From positions 26,931 through 90,930 of the forward strand of contig JADLHG010000063.1 in the NCBI GenBank assembly GCA_020848905.1: a stretch of DNA of 64,000 bases, written 5' to 3'. A program made the position numbers and the translations under genes. A model generated the notes under the pieces. It had not been told where the DNA came from, did not search any database, and saw only the letters and a list, made by a program, of their open reading frames with translations. The stretch is from Deltaproteobacteria bacterium (lineage in GTDB: Bacteria; Myxococcota_A; Polyangia; GCA-2747355; JADLHG01). Below are positions 16,698 to 25,467 of the stretch, piece after piece. Position 1 is the first letter of the stretch. Each line of letters opens with the position of its first letter.

Positions 16698-17795
16698 GTG
16701 CAGCCTCAGTCCAGCACCCCGGCGCGCCTGAACCCCGGAAGGCTCGCGCTCCTCTTCGGGGCCCAGCTCGCGCTCCTCTTCGCCCTGTGGGCCGGGCTCC
16801 TGCGGCTGCCCTTCGCTTGGCCGGGTATGACCGGCCGCCTGCCAGCGCTCCACGGCCCGCTCATGGTCTCGGGCTTCGTCGGGGCGCTCGTCGCGCTCGA
16901 GCGGGCGGTGGCTCTCGCGCGTCTCTGGGGCTATCTCGCCCCGCTCACCTGCCTGCTCGGGACGGCGGCCCTCCTCGCGGGGCTCGACCTCCGCGTCGGC
17001 GTCAGCCTCTACGGCGCGGGGAGCCTGCTCTTTCTTGCCGTGCAGGTCGTGTTGACCCTCAAGCAACCGAGCCTCCCCCTCTGGCTCATGGCCGCGGGGG
17101 CCATCGCGTGGCTCTCGGGCAACCTGCTCTGGCTCTCGGGGCGTGGCGTCGCCGAGGTGACGAGCCTCTGGGGCGCCTTCTTCGTGCTCACCATCGGGGC
17201 GGAGCGGCTCCTGCTCAGTCGGATTTTGCGCCCCTCCCGCGCGGCCGTAGGTCTTTTTCTCGCGCTGCTCGTCCTCTACGCGGCGGCGCTCGGTCTCTCC
17301 GCGGCGGGCCTCGCCATCGCCCCCCGACTCGTCGGTGCCGCCCTCGTTGCGCTCGCGCTCTGGCTCCTCCGCCACGACATCGCGCGTCTGAACCTGCGGC
17401 GGCCGGGCCTGCCGCGCTTCTCGGCGCTGGCGCTGCTCGGCGGCTACTTCTGGCTCGTCGTCTCGGGGGCCATCGGGCTGGCCGCGGTCGTGCCGGGGGC
17501 GGGCCTGCTCTACGACGCGCTCCTGCACAGCCTCTTCGTCGGCTTCGTGCTCTCCATGATCTTCGGGCACGCGCCGATCATCTTCCCCTCGATCCTCGGC
17601 CGCCCGATCCCCTTCACGCGCGCCTTCTTCGTCCCCCTCGCGGCCTTGCACCTCTCCCTCGTGCTGCGCGTTGCGGGCGACCTCTTCACCTTCGTCACGC
17701 TCCGTCGCGCGGGGGCCCTGATCAACACGCTCTCGGTGCTCCTCTTCTTCGGCGTGACGCTGGCCGCGCTGCGCCTGGGCCGCTCGCGGAAATAG
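16698..17795 (+). CDS. NnrS-like polytopic membrane protein
   Basis: A 365-residue protein with about ten to eleven membrane helices. The start is GTG at 16698, preceded by an AGGGGGGGA purine tract. The helices include HGPLMVSGFVGALVALERAVAL and LHSLFVGFVLSMIFGHAPIIFPSILGRP, whose arrangement of His residues and glycines mirrors NnrS, although overall similarity looks low. I read it as a divergent NnrS relative that could bind heme or copper. It follows nnrS by 41 nt and ends convergent with the FAD oxidase gene, 28 nt away. Other possibilities are an unrelated heme-linked membrane protein; the family is not certain. Confidence 0.65.
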   Translation: MQPQSSTPARLNPGRLALLFGAQLALLFALWAGLLRLPFAWPGMTGRLPALHGPLMVSGFVGALVALERAVALARLWGYLAPLTCLLGTAALLAGLDLRVGVSLYGAGSLLFLAVQVVLTLKQPSLPLWLMAAGAIAWLSGNLLWLSGRGVAEVTSLWGAFFVLTIGAERLLLSRILRPSRAAVGLFLALLVLYAAALGLSAAGLAIAPRLVGAALVALALWLLRHDIARLNLRRPGLPRFSALALLGGYFWLVVSGAIGLAAVVPGAGLLYDALLHSLFVGFVLSMIFGHAPIIFPSILGRPIPFTRAFFVPLAALHLSLVLRVAGDLFTFVTLRRAGALINTLSVLLFFGVTLAALRLGRSRK

Positions 17796-17823
17796 CGCCG
17801 AGCTGCCGCGCCAGTCACGCCCC

Positions 17824-19263
17824 CTACGGCGCCGTGCTCAGGCAGTGCGGCGAGAGCGTCCCCGTCGGGTCCAGGAGCTGTCGCAGCCGCGCGAAGAGCT
17901 CGAGGTATCCCGCGTCGAGCCGCCCCCTGAGCTCCGGAAAGGCCCACGGAGGGATGCGCTCGGGGAGGCAGCCGTGGTCCAGCACCGCGTGCAGGAGCTC
18001 CCGCGACAGGTGCCGCACGCGCGCGACCTCCTCGGGGTGCTGCCGGCGAAAGGTGGAGATGAAGCGCAGCGCCCCGTAGTGGCCCCCCTTCATGGGACGG
18101 CCCAGCATCAGCGGGGCGAAGCCGCGGTCGGCCATCAGCGCCGCCGCGTGGTCGGCGAGCCCGTCGAAGCGACTCAGCGGTCCGTAGGCGCCGATCCAGC
18201 TCAGCCCGCCCCCGGGGGGATCGAGCAGGAAGGAGAGGCGCGTGGGGGTCTCGGCGAAGCAGGCGAAGCGCGGGTTCAGCCGCAAGAGGTCCGCGAGCGG
18301 CACGGGGGCCTCGTGCTCCACCCCGTGGTTGCGTAGCCGCTCGAGCGCGTCGTGCACGAGCGCCACCCGCAACGAGAGCTCGCGCTCCGATTGCCCCGAG
18401 AGCTCCAGGTAGAGGAAGACCTCGGGCTCCTCGGGGTCGCGCTCGAGCGGGCGCGTCTGCTCGAGGAGCAGCTTTCCCGCGGGCCAGGTCACGGCCCCCA
18501 CGTCGTCGCAGCACTCGAGGCGGGCGAGCTCGCGCATCATCGCGAAGGCGCCCGCGCGCTCGTAGACCAGCACGAAGAGGTGGCGCCGCACGGCCGGTTC
18601 GGGCCAGAGCTCCAGGCCGAGCTTCGTCACCACCCCGCTCGTTCCCTGCCAGCCGACGAAGAGCCCCGTCAGGTCCGGCAGCGGGCTGTGGCCAAAGAAG
18701 CCGCCCCCGCCCGCCGCGGCGCCGGTGCGCACCAGGTGTCCGTTGGGGAGCACCACCTCGAGCCCCGCGATCCAGGTGCCCATCGAGCCGTAGCGCAAAG
18801 AGAGGTTGGTCATGCCGTCGAGCAGGCAGCCGGCTACGACCGACGAATCCGGCGGCGCGAGCGGATATCCGACCCGCAGGCGCGGCGTCTGTTCGCCGAG
18901 GCGGGCTCTCAGCGCGGCCCAGGTCACTCCCGGCTCGACGAGCGCGAAGCGGTCCTCGGCCGATACCTCGAGGATGCGGTGCATGCGCGAGAGGTCGAGG
19001 ACCACGCCCCCTTCCAGCGAGAGCGTGAGACCGGAGGCGCTGCTCCCCGCCACGCGCGGCGTGAGCGCCACCTCGTGCTCGCGGGCCACGCGCAGGGCCG
19101 CTTGCACTTGGGTCGTATTCTTCGGGCGCACCGCGAGGAGCGGCTTTCGGGGCGCCTCCTCGGAGAGATCCTCCGCGTAGCGCGCGAGCGCCTGCGGATC
19201 GTAGACCACGCCGTCCACACCCAGGGCGTCCGCAAACGCGGCGCGCAGGGCGCGGAAGCTCAT
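17824..19263 (-). CDS. FAD-linked oxidase (GlcD/VAO family)
   Basis: A 479-residue FAD enzyme of the PCMH/VAO fold. Residues about 40-220 form the FAD-binding domain (VRPKNTTQVQAALRVAREHEVALTPRVAGSSASG, then SVVAGCLLDGMTNLSLRYGSMGTWIAGLEVVLPNG and LTGLFVGWQGTSGVVTKLGLELWPEP), and the rest is the cap domain that binds substrate. No His or Cys that would mark covalent FAD is evident by eye. Relatives oxidise hydroxy acids or phenolic side chains, such as glycolate, D-lactate or cresols. Its position next to the benzoyl-CoA operon makes an aromatic or phenolic substrate attractive, but this is inference. Its start overlaps the stop of the SCP2-like gene (ATGA), so the two are coupled. Confidence 0.75.
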   Translation of the reverse strand: MSFRALRAAFADALGVDGVVYDPQALARYAEDLSEEAPRKPLLAVRPKNTTQVQAALRVAREHEVALTPRVAGSSASGLTLSLEGGVVLDLSRMHRILEVSAEDRFALVEPGVTWAALRARLGEQTPRLRVGYPLAPPDSSVVAGCLLDGMTNLSLRYGSMGTWIAGLEVVLPNGHLVRTGAAAGGGGFFGHSPLPDLTGLFVGWQGTSGVVTKLGLELWPEPAVRRHLFVLVYERAGAFAMMRELARLECCDDVGAVTWPAGKLLLEQTRPLERDPEEPEVFLYLELSGQSERELSLRVALVHDALERLRNHGVEHEAPVPLADLLRLNPRFACFAETPTRLSFLLDPPGGGLSWIGAYGPLSRFDGLADHAAALMADRGFAPLMLGRPMKGGHYGALRFISTFRRQHPEEVARVRHLSRELLHAVLDHGCLPERIPPWAFPELRGRLDAGYLELFARLRQLLDPTGTLSPHCLSTAP

Positions 19264-19658
19264 TCGAGCTCCGCTCGCTCGAGCACGCCGAAGCTGTTCG
19301 GGGCGCCGCGCGTGCGCAGAAGGGGTCGCAAACGGAGGAGCGCCAGGGTGTTCCCCTCCACCTTCAGGCGGCCCGAGGCGAGCGCGCCGAGAATGCCCCC
19401 CCGCAGCGCCAGGTCCACGAGCGTCTCGAGCGAGGCCGTGAGCTCGGCGTCGGGGGCGTCCACCGCCCCGCGGCGGATGGTGAAGCTCCCCTGGCCGAAG
19501 ACGAGCGTGACGGCCATGCGCCCCCCGCGCACCACGACCCGGGTGAGGGGTCCGTGGGTGCGCCACCGCCGCGCCGTCAGGTTGCGGTCGATGAGCTGCG
19601 CGAGCATCAGCCCGAGCAGGTTCATCCGAGCCGGGTCCTCGATCTGCACGGCGTGCAC
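19260..19658 (-). CDS. SCP2-like small protein
   Basis: A 132-residue protein read from GTG at 19658. That start is preferred because a GGGAGG site lies about 7 nt upstream; an in-frame ATG at 19625 gives 121 residues and lacks such a site. The sequence (MAVTLVFGQGSFTIRRGAVDAPDAELTASLETLVDLALRGG and the following VEGNTLALLRL) resembles the sterol-carrier/SCP2 fold, which binds lipids or acyl-CoA in a hydrophobic tunnel. It is coupled by an ATGA overlap to the FAD oxidase gene and divergent from the benzoyl-CoA operon. Binding of an acyl-CoA or aromatic ligand is a guess from context. Confidence 0.55.
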   Translation of the reverse strand: MHAVQIEDPARMNLLGLMLAQLIDRNLTARRWRTHGPLTRVVVRGGRMAVTLVFGQGSFTIRRGAVDAPDAELTASLETLVDLALRGGILGALASGRLKVEGNTLALLRLRPLLRTRGAPNSFGVLERAELE

Positions 19659-19757
19659 GAAGCGCCTCCCGCGGGAGCGGCTGCAGCCTCTCGAAAGAGC
19701 CCTTTGGGCTGGCCAACCGCGCCGGGCGGTGATACCAGATCGGGCGACCGCGGCTGC

Positions 19758-19771
19758 TTGACCCAGGTCAA
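19758..19771. promoter_or_regulatory. perfect Crp/Fnr-type box in the divergent benzoyl-CoA promoter
   Basis: TTGACCCAGGTCAA is a perfect palindrome of the TTGAC-N4-GTCAA type. It lies 81 nt upstream of oah and 99 nt upstream of the SCP2-like start, so it can serve both divergent units. Crp/Fnr-family activators (AadR, AcpK) are known to control anaerobic aromatic operons in Alphaproteobacteria, so an Fnr-type activator here is plausible. The sequence is seen directly; the factor is inferred. Confidence 0.65.
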
Positions 19772-19852
19772 GGCGACGCCCCAGGTGTCTATGGAGAATG
19801 CGCGCCGGACAGCGCTCCCCGCGCATCGTCTCAACCCCGCAAGGAGGCCCCC

Positions 19853-20950
19853 GTGACCAGCTTCAAGGACCACAACCTCGTTGGCGCGTTCGGATTCGAG
19901 GAGATCCTCTACGAAGAGCGGCCGGTGCTGGATCCCTCCGGCAAGCCCGCCGCGGGGCTTCACAACGTCTGGATCATCCTGAACAACGAGAAGCAGCTCA
20001 ACTCGTACACCACCGGCGCGGTCAAGGAGGTGATCCTGGCCTTCCGGCGCGCCTCGAACGACCGCCGGGCCGTAGCCGTGGTCTTCACCGGCGCCGGCAA
20101 CCGGGCCTTTTGCACGGGGGGCAACACCAAGGAATATGCCGAGTACTATTCGGGGAACCCCGAAGAATACCGGCAATATATGCGTCTATTTAACGATATG
20201 GTCACGGCGATCCTGCACTGCGACAAGCCCGTGATCTCGCGCGTCAACGGCATGCGGGTGGGCGGCGGCCAGGAGATCGGCATGGCCTGCGACTACTCGG
20301 TGGCGCAGGACCTGGCCCGCTTCGGCCAGGCGGGGCCCAAGCACGGCAGCGCCCCCGACGGCGGGAGCACCGACTTTCTGCCGCTCTTTGTGGGGATCGA
20401 ACACGCGATGGCCTCGTGCACGCTCTGCGAGCTCTGGAGCGCCCACAAGGCCTACCAGGTCGGGCTGCTCACCGGCATCGTCCCGGCGCTCAAGGTGGAC
20501 GGCAAGTTCGTGCCGAATCCGCTCGTCTATACCGATAATAGCGTGGATGACTGGGGCCGCCCGCGGTACGGGCTCTCCAAGACCGGTGCGGACCTGGACG
20601 CCGGCAAGGCGCTCCTCGCCCGCGGCGCGGTGGACCTGTCGCTCCTCGATCAGGAGGTGGACCGCCTCGCCACCAAGCTCCTCCTGACCATGCCGGGCTG
20701 CACGAGCAAGACCATCGAGTCCATCCGCAAGCACAAGCTCGCGCACTGGGACAAGAACCGCGAGACCAACCGGGCCTGGCTCGGGCTGAACATGATGACC
20801 GAGGCGGCCGCGGGCTTCCGGGCCTTCAACGCGGGGAGCCGCGACCAGCGCGAGGTGGACTTCGTCGCGCTGCGCCGACGCCTGGCCGAGGGGGAGACCT
20901 GGACCGAGTCCTTCATCCAGTCGCTGATGCCGGCCGGAGGCCCGAAGTGA
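19853..20950 (+). CDS. oah: 6-oxocyclohex-1-ene-1-carbonyl-CoA hydrolase (Oah/BamA)
   Basis: A 365-residue crotonase-superfamily enzyme that adds water and opens the ring of 6-oxocyclohex-1-ene-1-carbonyl-CoA to 3-hydroxypimeloyl-CoA, the committed ring cleavage of anaerobic aromatic breakdown. The segment GAGNRAFCTGGNTKEYAEYYSGNPEEYRQYM and the later SRVNGMRVGGGQEIGMACDYSVAQD hold the two oxyanion-hole and catalytic regions and match Oah/BamA closely; these proteins are longer than ordinary enoyl-CoA hydratases. The start is GTG at 19853, with AAGGAGG 6 nt upstream. It is the first gene of a six-gene operon and overlaps dch (GTGA). A patch of A/T-ending codons at about 20132-20202 is unlike the rest of the gene. 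Confidence 0.93.
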   Translation: MTSFKDHNLVGAFGFEEILYEERPVLDPSGKPAAGLHNVWIILNNEKQLNSYTTGAVKEVILAFRRASNDRRAVAVVFTGAGNRAFCTGGNTKEYAEYYSGNPEEYRQYMRLFNDMVTAILHCDKPVISRVNGMRVGGGQEIGMACDYSVAQDLARFGQAGPKHGSAPDGGSTDFLPLFVGIEHAMASCTLCELWSAHKAYQVGLLTGIVPALKVDGKFVPNPLVYTDNSVDDWGRPRYGLSKTGADLDAGKALLARGAVDLSLLDQEVDRLATKLLLTMPGCTSKTIESIRKHKLAHWDKNRETNRAWLGLNMMTEAAAGFRAFNAGSRDQREVDFVALRRRLAEGETWTESFIQSLMPAGGPK

Positions 20951-21714
20951 GCGCGCCCGTTCGCGTCAGCCTCGAGCGCGAGGGCCAGCTCGCGCGGCTC
21001 GTGCTGGACCGCCCGAAGGCCAACATCCTGGACCTGGAGATGATGACCGCGCTCCGCAAGGAGCTCGGTGCGCTCGGCGGGCAGAAAGAGCTGAAGCTCC
21101 TCGTCTTCGAGGGGGCAGGCGACCACTTCTGCTTCGGCGCCTCGGTCAAGGAGCACCTCCCCGCGCAGGCGGGGGAGATGCTGCGGGGTTTTCACGCGCT
21201 CTTCCGGGAGCTCGAGGCGCTCTCCGTGCCGACCGCCGCCGTGGTGCGCGGCCAGTGCCTGGGCGGAGGCTTCGAGCTCGCGCTCTTCGCGGGGCAGGTC
21301 TTCTGCTCTCCGAGCGCGCGCTTCGGCGTCCCCGAAGTGAAGCTCGCCGTCTTCCCGCCCATCGCCGCGCTGCTCCTCCCCTGGCGGACGGGCGGGGCCC
21401 GCGCCACGACGCTCGTGCTCACCGGCGCGTCCATCGAAGGCCCGAAGGCGGTCGAGCTCGGGCTGGCCGAGGCCTGCGGCGAGGACCCCGAGGCGCTCCT
21501 CGGCGCGTGGTTCGAGGCGCACCTCGCCGAGTGCTCGGCGCTCGCCCTGCGCTATGCTTGGAGGGCGGCGAGGCGGCCTATCGCCCGCGCGCTCGAGGAA
21601 GCGCTACCCGCCCTCGAGAAGCTCTACCTCGAGGAGCTCATGGCGCACCACGATCCCGTCGAGGGGATCACCGCCTTCGTGGAGCGTCGCAAGCCTGTCT
21701 GGAGGAACCAGTGA
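20947..21714 (+). CDS. dch: cyclohexa-1,5-diene-1-carbonyl-CoA hydratase (Dch)
   Basis: A 255-residue crotonase-fold enzyme. It hydrates cyclohexa-1,5-diene-1-carbonyl-CoA, the product of benzoyl-CoA reductase, to 6-hydroxycyclohex-1-ene-1-carbonyl-CoA. The N-terminal LVLDRPKANILDLEMMTALRKEL, the first oxyanion segment HFCFGASVKEHLP and the second VVRGQCLGGGFELALFAG are those of Dch. The start is GTG at 20947, overlapping the oah stop by 4 nt, and the gene in turn overlaps bcrC by 4 nt. An ordinary enoyl-CoA hydratase is less likely given the neighbours. The dehydrogenase that should act between Dch and Oah is not in this operon. Confidence 0.88.
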   Translation: MSAPVRVSLEREGQLARLVLDRPKANILDLEMMTALRKELGALGGQKELKLLVFEGAGDHFCFGASVKEHLPAQAGEMLRGFHALFRELEALSVPTAAVVRGQCLGGGFELALFAGQVFCSPSARFGVPEVKLAVFPPIAALLLPWRTGGARATTLVLTGASIEGPKAVELGLAEACGEDPEALLGAWFEAHLAECSALALRYAWRAARRPIARALEEALPALEKLYLEELMAHHDPVEGITAFVERRKPVWRNQ

Positions 21715-22877
21715 GCCGTACGGCCATCGTCGATTGGGCCCGCACCGTCTTCGAAGACCTGAACTGCACCGAAGCACGCCGATGGATCGACGCCCAGCCC
21801 GGGCGCAAGGCCGTCGGCTATCTGCCGGTCTACGCGCCGCGCGAGGTGATCCACGCCGCGGGGATGCTGCCCGTCGGCGTGCACGGCGGCGGTGACCTGG
21901 TCGAGATCATCCGTGGCGACGCCTTCTATCAATCGTATATCTGTCACATCCCCCGCTCGATCGTGGAGCTCGCGCAGTCGGGCAAGCTCGACTTCCTCTC
22001 GGGGATGCTCTTTCCGTCGACCTGCGACGTGATCCGGAACCTCTCGGGCACCTGGCAGGTCCTCTACCCCGAGCTCTACGTGCGGTACCTGGACCTGCCG
22101 CACCTGAAGAGCCCCGAGCTCGGCGGCCGCTTCTGGGAGGGCGAGCTTCGCGTGCTGGTCCGCGACCTCGGCAAGGTCGCCGGCAAGACGATCACCGACG
22201 ACGAGCTCCGCGCCGCGATCGTGCACTACAACGAGGTGCGCGGGCTGGTGCGCACGCTCTACGAGCTCCGGCGCGACCGGCCCTGGAGCGTGCCGACCGA
22301 GGAGCTCTACCTGCTCATCCGCGCGGGCGAGCTGGTGCCGACCGACCTCTTCCTCGAGAAGGCGCGCGCGTACCTCGCCGCAGTGGAGGCCGAGCCCGGC
22401 CGCCCGAAGGACCGCGTGCGCGTGATCGTCGTCGGCGCCTTCTGCGAGCAGCCGCCGCTCGGCCTGATCAAGACCATCGAGCGGGCCGGCTGCTACATCG
22501 TGGACGACGACTTCATTCTCGGTAACCGCCTCTTCGCTCACGACGTACCCACGGCGGGCGACCCGGCGAAGGCCCTCGCGAACGCGCTCGTCACCGACGC
22601 GCTCGCCACCTCGGTGCTCTACGAGCCGGACCCCAAGGGGAAGGGACGTCTGATGCAGGAGCGGGTCGGCGCGGCGAAGGCCGACGGCATCATCTTCGCC
22701 GCGGCGAGCTTCTGCGACCCGGCCCTCCTCGACCGGCCGATGTTGCGCGACGGCGCCGAGGCGGCGGGGATCCCGTGCATCGCCTTCCAGTACGCGGAGA
22801 ACACCGGCCAGTTCCAGCAGTTCAGAGAGCAGGCGGGGACCTTTTCCGACGCCATCAAGCTGTGGGGAGGAGCGTAA
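21711..22877 (+). CDS. bcrC: benzoyl-CoA reductase subunit C (BcrC/BzdN)
   Basis: A 388-residue subunit of ATP-dependent (class I) benzoyl-CoA reductase, which dearomatises benzoyl-CoA with two electrons and ATP. It belongs to the HgdB/BcrB/BcrC family of 2-hydroxyacyl-CoA dehydratase-like subunits. Cys residues that can hold an iron-sulfur cluster are in [18 protein letters not shown] and [14 protein letters not shown] at 21711 overlaps the dch stop (GTGA). The following order C-B-A-D and the subunit sizes match the Thauera-type enzyme. BcrB and BcrC form the substrate-reducing half. The cluster should be oxygen-sensitive, consistent with Fnr-type control. Confidence 0.92.
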   Translation: MSRTAIVDWARTVFEDLNCTEARRWIDAQPGRKAVGYLPVYAPREVIHAAGMLPVGVHGGGDLVEIIRGDAFYQSYICHIPRSIVELAQSGKLDFLSGMLFPSTCDVIRNLSGTWQVLYPELYVRYLDLPHLKSPELGGRFWEGELRVLVRDLGKVAGKTITDDELRAAIVHYNEVRGLVRTLYELRRDRPWSVPTEELYLLIRAGELVPTDLFLEKARAYLAAVEAEPGRPKDRVRVIVVGAFCEQPPLGLIKTIERAGCYIVDDDFILGNRLFAHDVPTAGDPAKALANALVTDALATSVLYEPDPKGKGRLMQERVGAAKADGIIFAAASFCDPALLDRPMLRDGAEAAGIPCIAFQYAENTGQFQQFREQAGTFSDAIKLWGGA

Positions 22878-22879
22878 AG

Positions 22880-24193
22880 ATGTCTCAGATCGTCACGAGC
22901 GGCCCCGGGGCGCCTGGCAAGCACGACGTCCCGAAAGAGCCGTCGATGGTGCTCCAGAAGGACATGATCGCGGCGCACTACAAGCGCCTCGAGGCGGCCC
23001 CGCAGACCAAGGAGAAGGTGATCTACACCTTCGTGCCGGGAAACCTGACGGAGCTCATCCGCTCCTTCGACGCGCTCCCGCTCTTGCCCGAGATCAACGC
23101 GCTGCAGTCGGGGATGCGCGGCAAGAGCCGGGACTACATCGCCGAGGCGGAGCGCATCGGCCACTCCGAGGACGTCTGCACCTACGTGAAGTGCGACATC
23201 GGCATGATGCGCGCGGGGAACGTGGGCCCGACGGGGACGCGCCTGCCGCCGCCGGACCTGCTGCTCCTCTCGTACACCGGCTGCTACACCTTCATGAAGT
23301 GGTTCGAGCTCCTCCGCGAGGCCTACAAGTGCCCGACGGTGTTCTTGCAGATCCCCTACCAGGGGGACGGGCACCTCGCCCCCGAGCACCGGCAGTACGT
23401 CATCGATCAGGTGAAGGCCGAGGTCATCCCGGCCATGGAGCAGGTCACCGGCAAGAAGTACGACGAGGACAAGCTCAAGCACCACCTGAAGCTCGCCGCG
23501 CAGGCCGAGGACGATCTGGTCTGGGTGCTCGAGACGGCGAAGCGCAAGCCGACGCCGATCGACGCCTACTTCGCGGCGGTCTACTACGTGGGGCCGATCT
23601 TCTCCTCGTTCCGCGGCACCGAAGAGGGTGCGGCCTACTACAAGCAGCTCCGCAAGGAGGTCGAGGAGCGGGTCACCGCGGGGCGCGGACCGGTCACGCC
23701 CGAGGGCTCGCTCGACGAGCAGAAGTACCGGCTGGTCGTGGAAGGACCGCCGAACTGGACCAACTTTCGCGAGTTCTGGAAGATGTTCACCGACGAGAAG
23801 GCGGTCGTGGTGGCCTCGACCTACAGCAAGGTGGGCGGGGTCTACGACTTCGGCTTTCGCCACGACGCGAACGACCCGCTCGGCACGATGGCCGACTACT
23901 GCGGCGGCTGCTACACGAACCTGAATCTGCCGTCGCGGATCGACATGCTCTGCACCTACGTGAAGGAGTATCAGGCCGACGGCTTCCTCATCAACTCGAT
24001 CAAGAGCTGCAACAGCTTCTCCGCGGGGCAGCTCTCGATGCTGCGCGAGGTGGAGAAGCGCACCGGGATCCCGGGGGCCTTCATCGAGTCGGACCTGGTC
24101 GACCCGCGCTACTTCTCGGCGGCGAACATCAAGAACCGGCTCGAGAGCTACCTGCAGATGCTCGAGGCCCGCAAGCAGGGAGCGCACGCATGA
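22880..24193 (+). CDS. bcrB: benzoyl-CoA reductase subunit B (BcrB/BzdO)
   Basis: A 437-residue subunit of the same HgdB-like family as BcrC. Candidate cluster ligands are in [31 protein letters not shown] and [15 protein letters not shown], the positions at which BcrB-type subunits hold an iron-sulfur cluster next to the substrate pocket. ATG 22880 follows bcrC by two nt, with GGGGAGGAG 8-10 nt upstream. Its stop overlaps the bcrA start (ATGA). With BcrC it forms the catalytic dimer that receives low-potential electrons from BcrA/BcrD. Confidence 0.92.
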   Translation: MSQIVTSGPGAPGKHDVPKEPSMVLQKDMIAAHYKRLEAAPQTKEKVIYTFVPGNLTELIRSFDALPLLPEINALQSGMRGKSRDYIAEAERIGHSEDVCTYVKCDIGMMRAGNVGPTGTRLPPPDLLLLSYTGCYTFMKWFELLREAYKCPTVFLQIPYQGDGHLAPEHRQYVIDQVKAEVIPAMEQVTGKKYDEDKLKHHLKLAAQAEDDLVWVLETAKRKPTPIDAYFAAVYYVGPIFSSFRGTEEGAAYYKQLRKEVEERVTAGRGPVTPEGSLDEQKYRLVVEGPPNWTNFREFWKMFTDEKAVVVASTYSKVGGVYDFGFRHDANDPLGTMADYCGGCYTNLNLPSRIDMLCTYVKEYQADGFLINSIKSCNSFSAGQLSMLREVEKRTGIPGAFIESDLVDPRYFSAANIKNRLESYLQMLEARKQGAHA

Positions 24194-25467
24194 ACTGCTA
24201 CGTCGGCATCGACCTCGGCTCGACGACCACCAAGGCGGTGATCCTCGACGACAACCGCCAGATCCTCGGGCGGGGGATCACGAACTCGCGCTCGAACTAC
24301 GACCTGGCGGCGCAGGTGGCCCGCACCGAGGCCTTCATCACGGCCCGCTTCGGGCTCCTCCGGCGCGAGGTGGAGCGCGCGGCCGGCGCGGCGGTCCTCA
24401 CGCAGCTCCTCAAGGCCTTCCGGCTGAGCCAGACCATGGTGCAGCTCGCGCGGCTCGAGGAGCTGATCCTCGAGGAGGCGCAGCGCTCGGTGGCGCCGCA
24501 GCTCCGGGGGCCGCTGAAGGACGTGGTGCACACGCTCTTCGGGCGCATCCGGGCCGAGGAGGAGACGTGGTTCGCCGAGCCGAATCCGGCGCCGCGCTCG
24601 GACTTCTTCCGCGACGCGACGGGCTCGGCCTACACGCGCATCGCCGAGGAGATTGGCGACCCGGTCGGGGTGAGCTTCGATCTGCTCGTCGGGCTCTACG
24701 ACAAGTGCATCATCAAGGTGGAGAACGAGCCGCTCGAGCTCGGCTTCAAGCACCACATCGGCTCGGCGCTCGACCGCATCGGGCGGCCGGGCGCGGTGGT
24801 GGCGGCCGTCGAGGCGGCGGACAAGACGGAGCTCGTCGAGCAGAAGACGGTCGGGACGGGCTACGGGCGCGCGCGGCTCCCCTTTCCGAAGGAGCAGATC
24901 CGCTCGGAGATCCTGTGCCACGGGCTCGGGGCGCACGCCATGTTCCCCGACACGCGCACGGTGCTCGACATCGGCGGCCAGGACACCAAGGCCATCCAGG
25001 TGGACGAGCAGGGGATCGTCACGAGCTTCCAGATGAACGACCGCTGCGCGGCGGGGTGCGGCCGGTATCTGGGCTACATCGCCGACGAGATGAACATCGG
25101 GCTGCACGAGCTCGGGCCGCTCGCCGAGCGCAGCAATCGCCAGGTGAAGATCAACTCTACCTGCACGGTCTTCGCCGGCGCGGAGCTGAGAGAGCGGCTC
25201 TCCCTCGGCGAGAAGCGCGAGGACATCCTGGCCGGGCTGCATCGCGCGATCATCTTGCGCGCGATGAGCCTGCTCGCGCGCTCGGGCGGGGTGCGGGACG
25301 CCTTCACCTTCACGGGGGGCGTGGCGAAGAACCGCGCGGCCGTGAAGGCGCTCGAGCTGCTCGTGCAAGAGAACTACGGCGCGCGCAAGCTCAACATCTC
25401 TCCGGACAGCATCTTCACCGGGGCGCTCGGTGGAGCGCTCTTCGCCTATCGGGAGGCCCACGCATGA
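24190..25467 (+). CDS. bcrA: benzoyl-CoA reductase ATPase subunit A (BcrA/BzdP)
   Basis: A 425-residue activator ATPase of the BadF/BadG/BcrA/BcrD (ASKHA) family. The phosphate-binding segment [13 protein letters not shown] starts at residue 6, and the second nucleotide region [11 protein letters not shown] is at 259-269. The Cys that bridges a [4Fe-4S] cluster between the two ATPase subunits lies in [11 protein letters not shown] (Cys286, Cys290), with Cys325 nearby. It couples ATP hydrolysis to delivery of electrons into BcrB/BcrC. The insert between residues 55 and 230 is as in BcrA/BzdP and absent from BcrD. It overlaps bcrB and bcrD by 4 nt each (ATGA). Confidence 0.92.
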   Translation: MNCYVGIDLGSTTTKAVILDDNRQILGRGITNSRSNYDLAAQVARTEAFITARFGLLRREVERAAGAAVLTQLLKAFRLSQTMVQLARLEELILEEAQRSVAPQLRGPLKDVVHTLFGRIRAEEETWFAEPNPAPRSDFFRDATGSAYTRIAEEIGDPVGVSFDLLVGLYDKCIIKVENEPLELGFKHHIGSALDRIGRPGAVVAAVEAADKTELVEQKTVGTGYGRARLPFPKEQIRSEILCHGLGAHAMFPDTRTVLDIGGQDTKAIQVDEQGIVTSFQMNDRCAAGCGRYLGYIADEMNIGLHELGPLAERSNRQVKINSTCTVFAGAELRERLSLGEKREDILAGLHRAIILRAMSLLARSGGVRDAFTFTGGVAKNRAAVKALELLVQENYGARKLNISPDSIFTGALGGALFAYREAHA

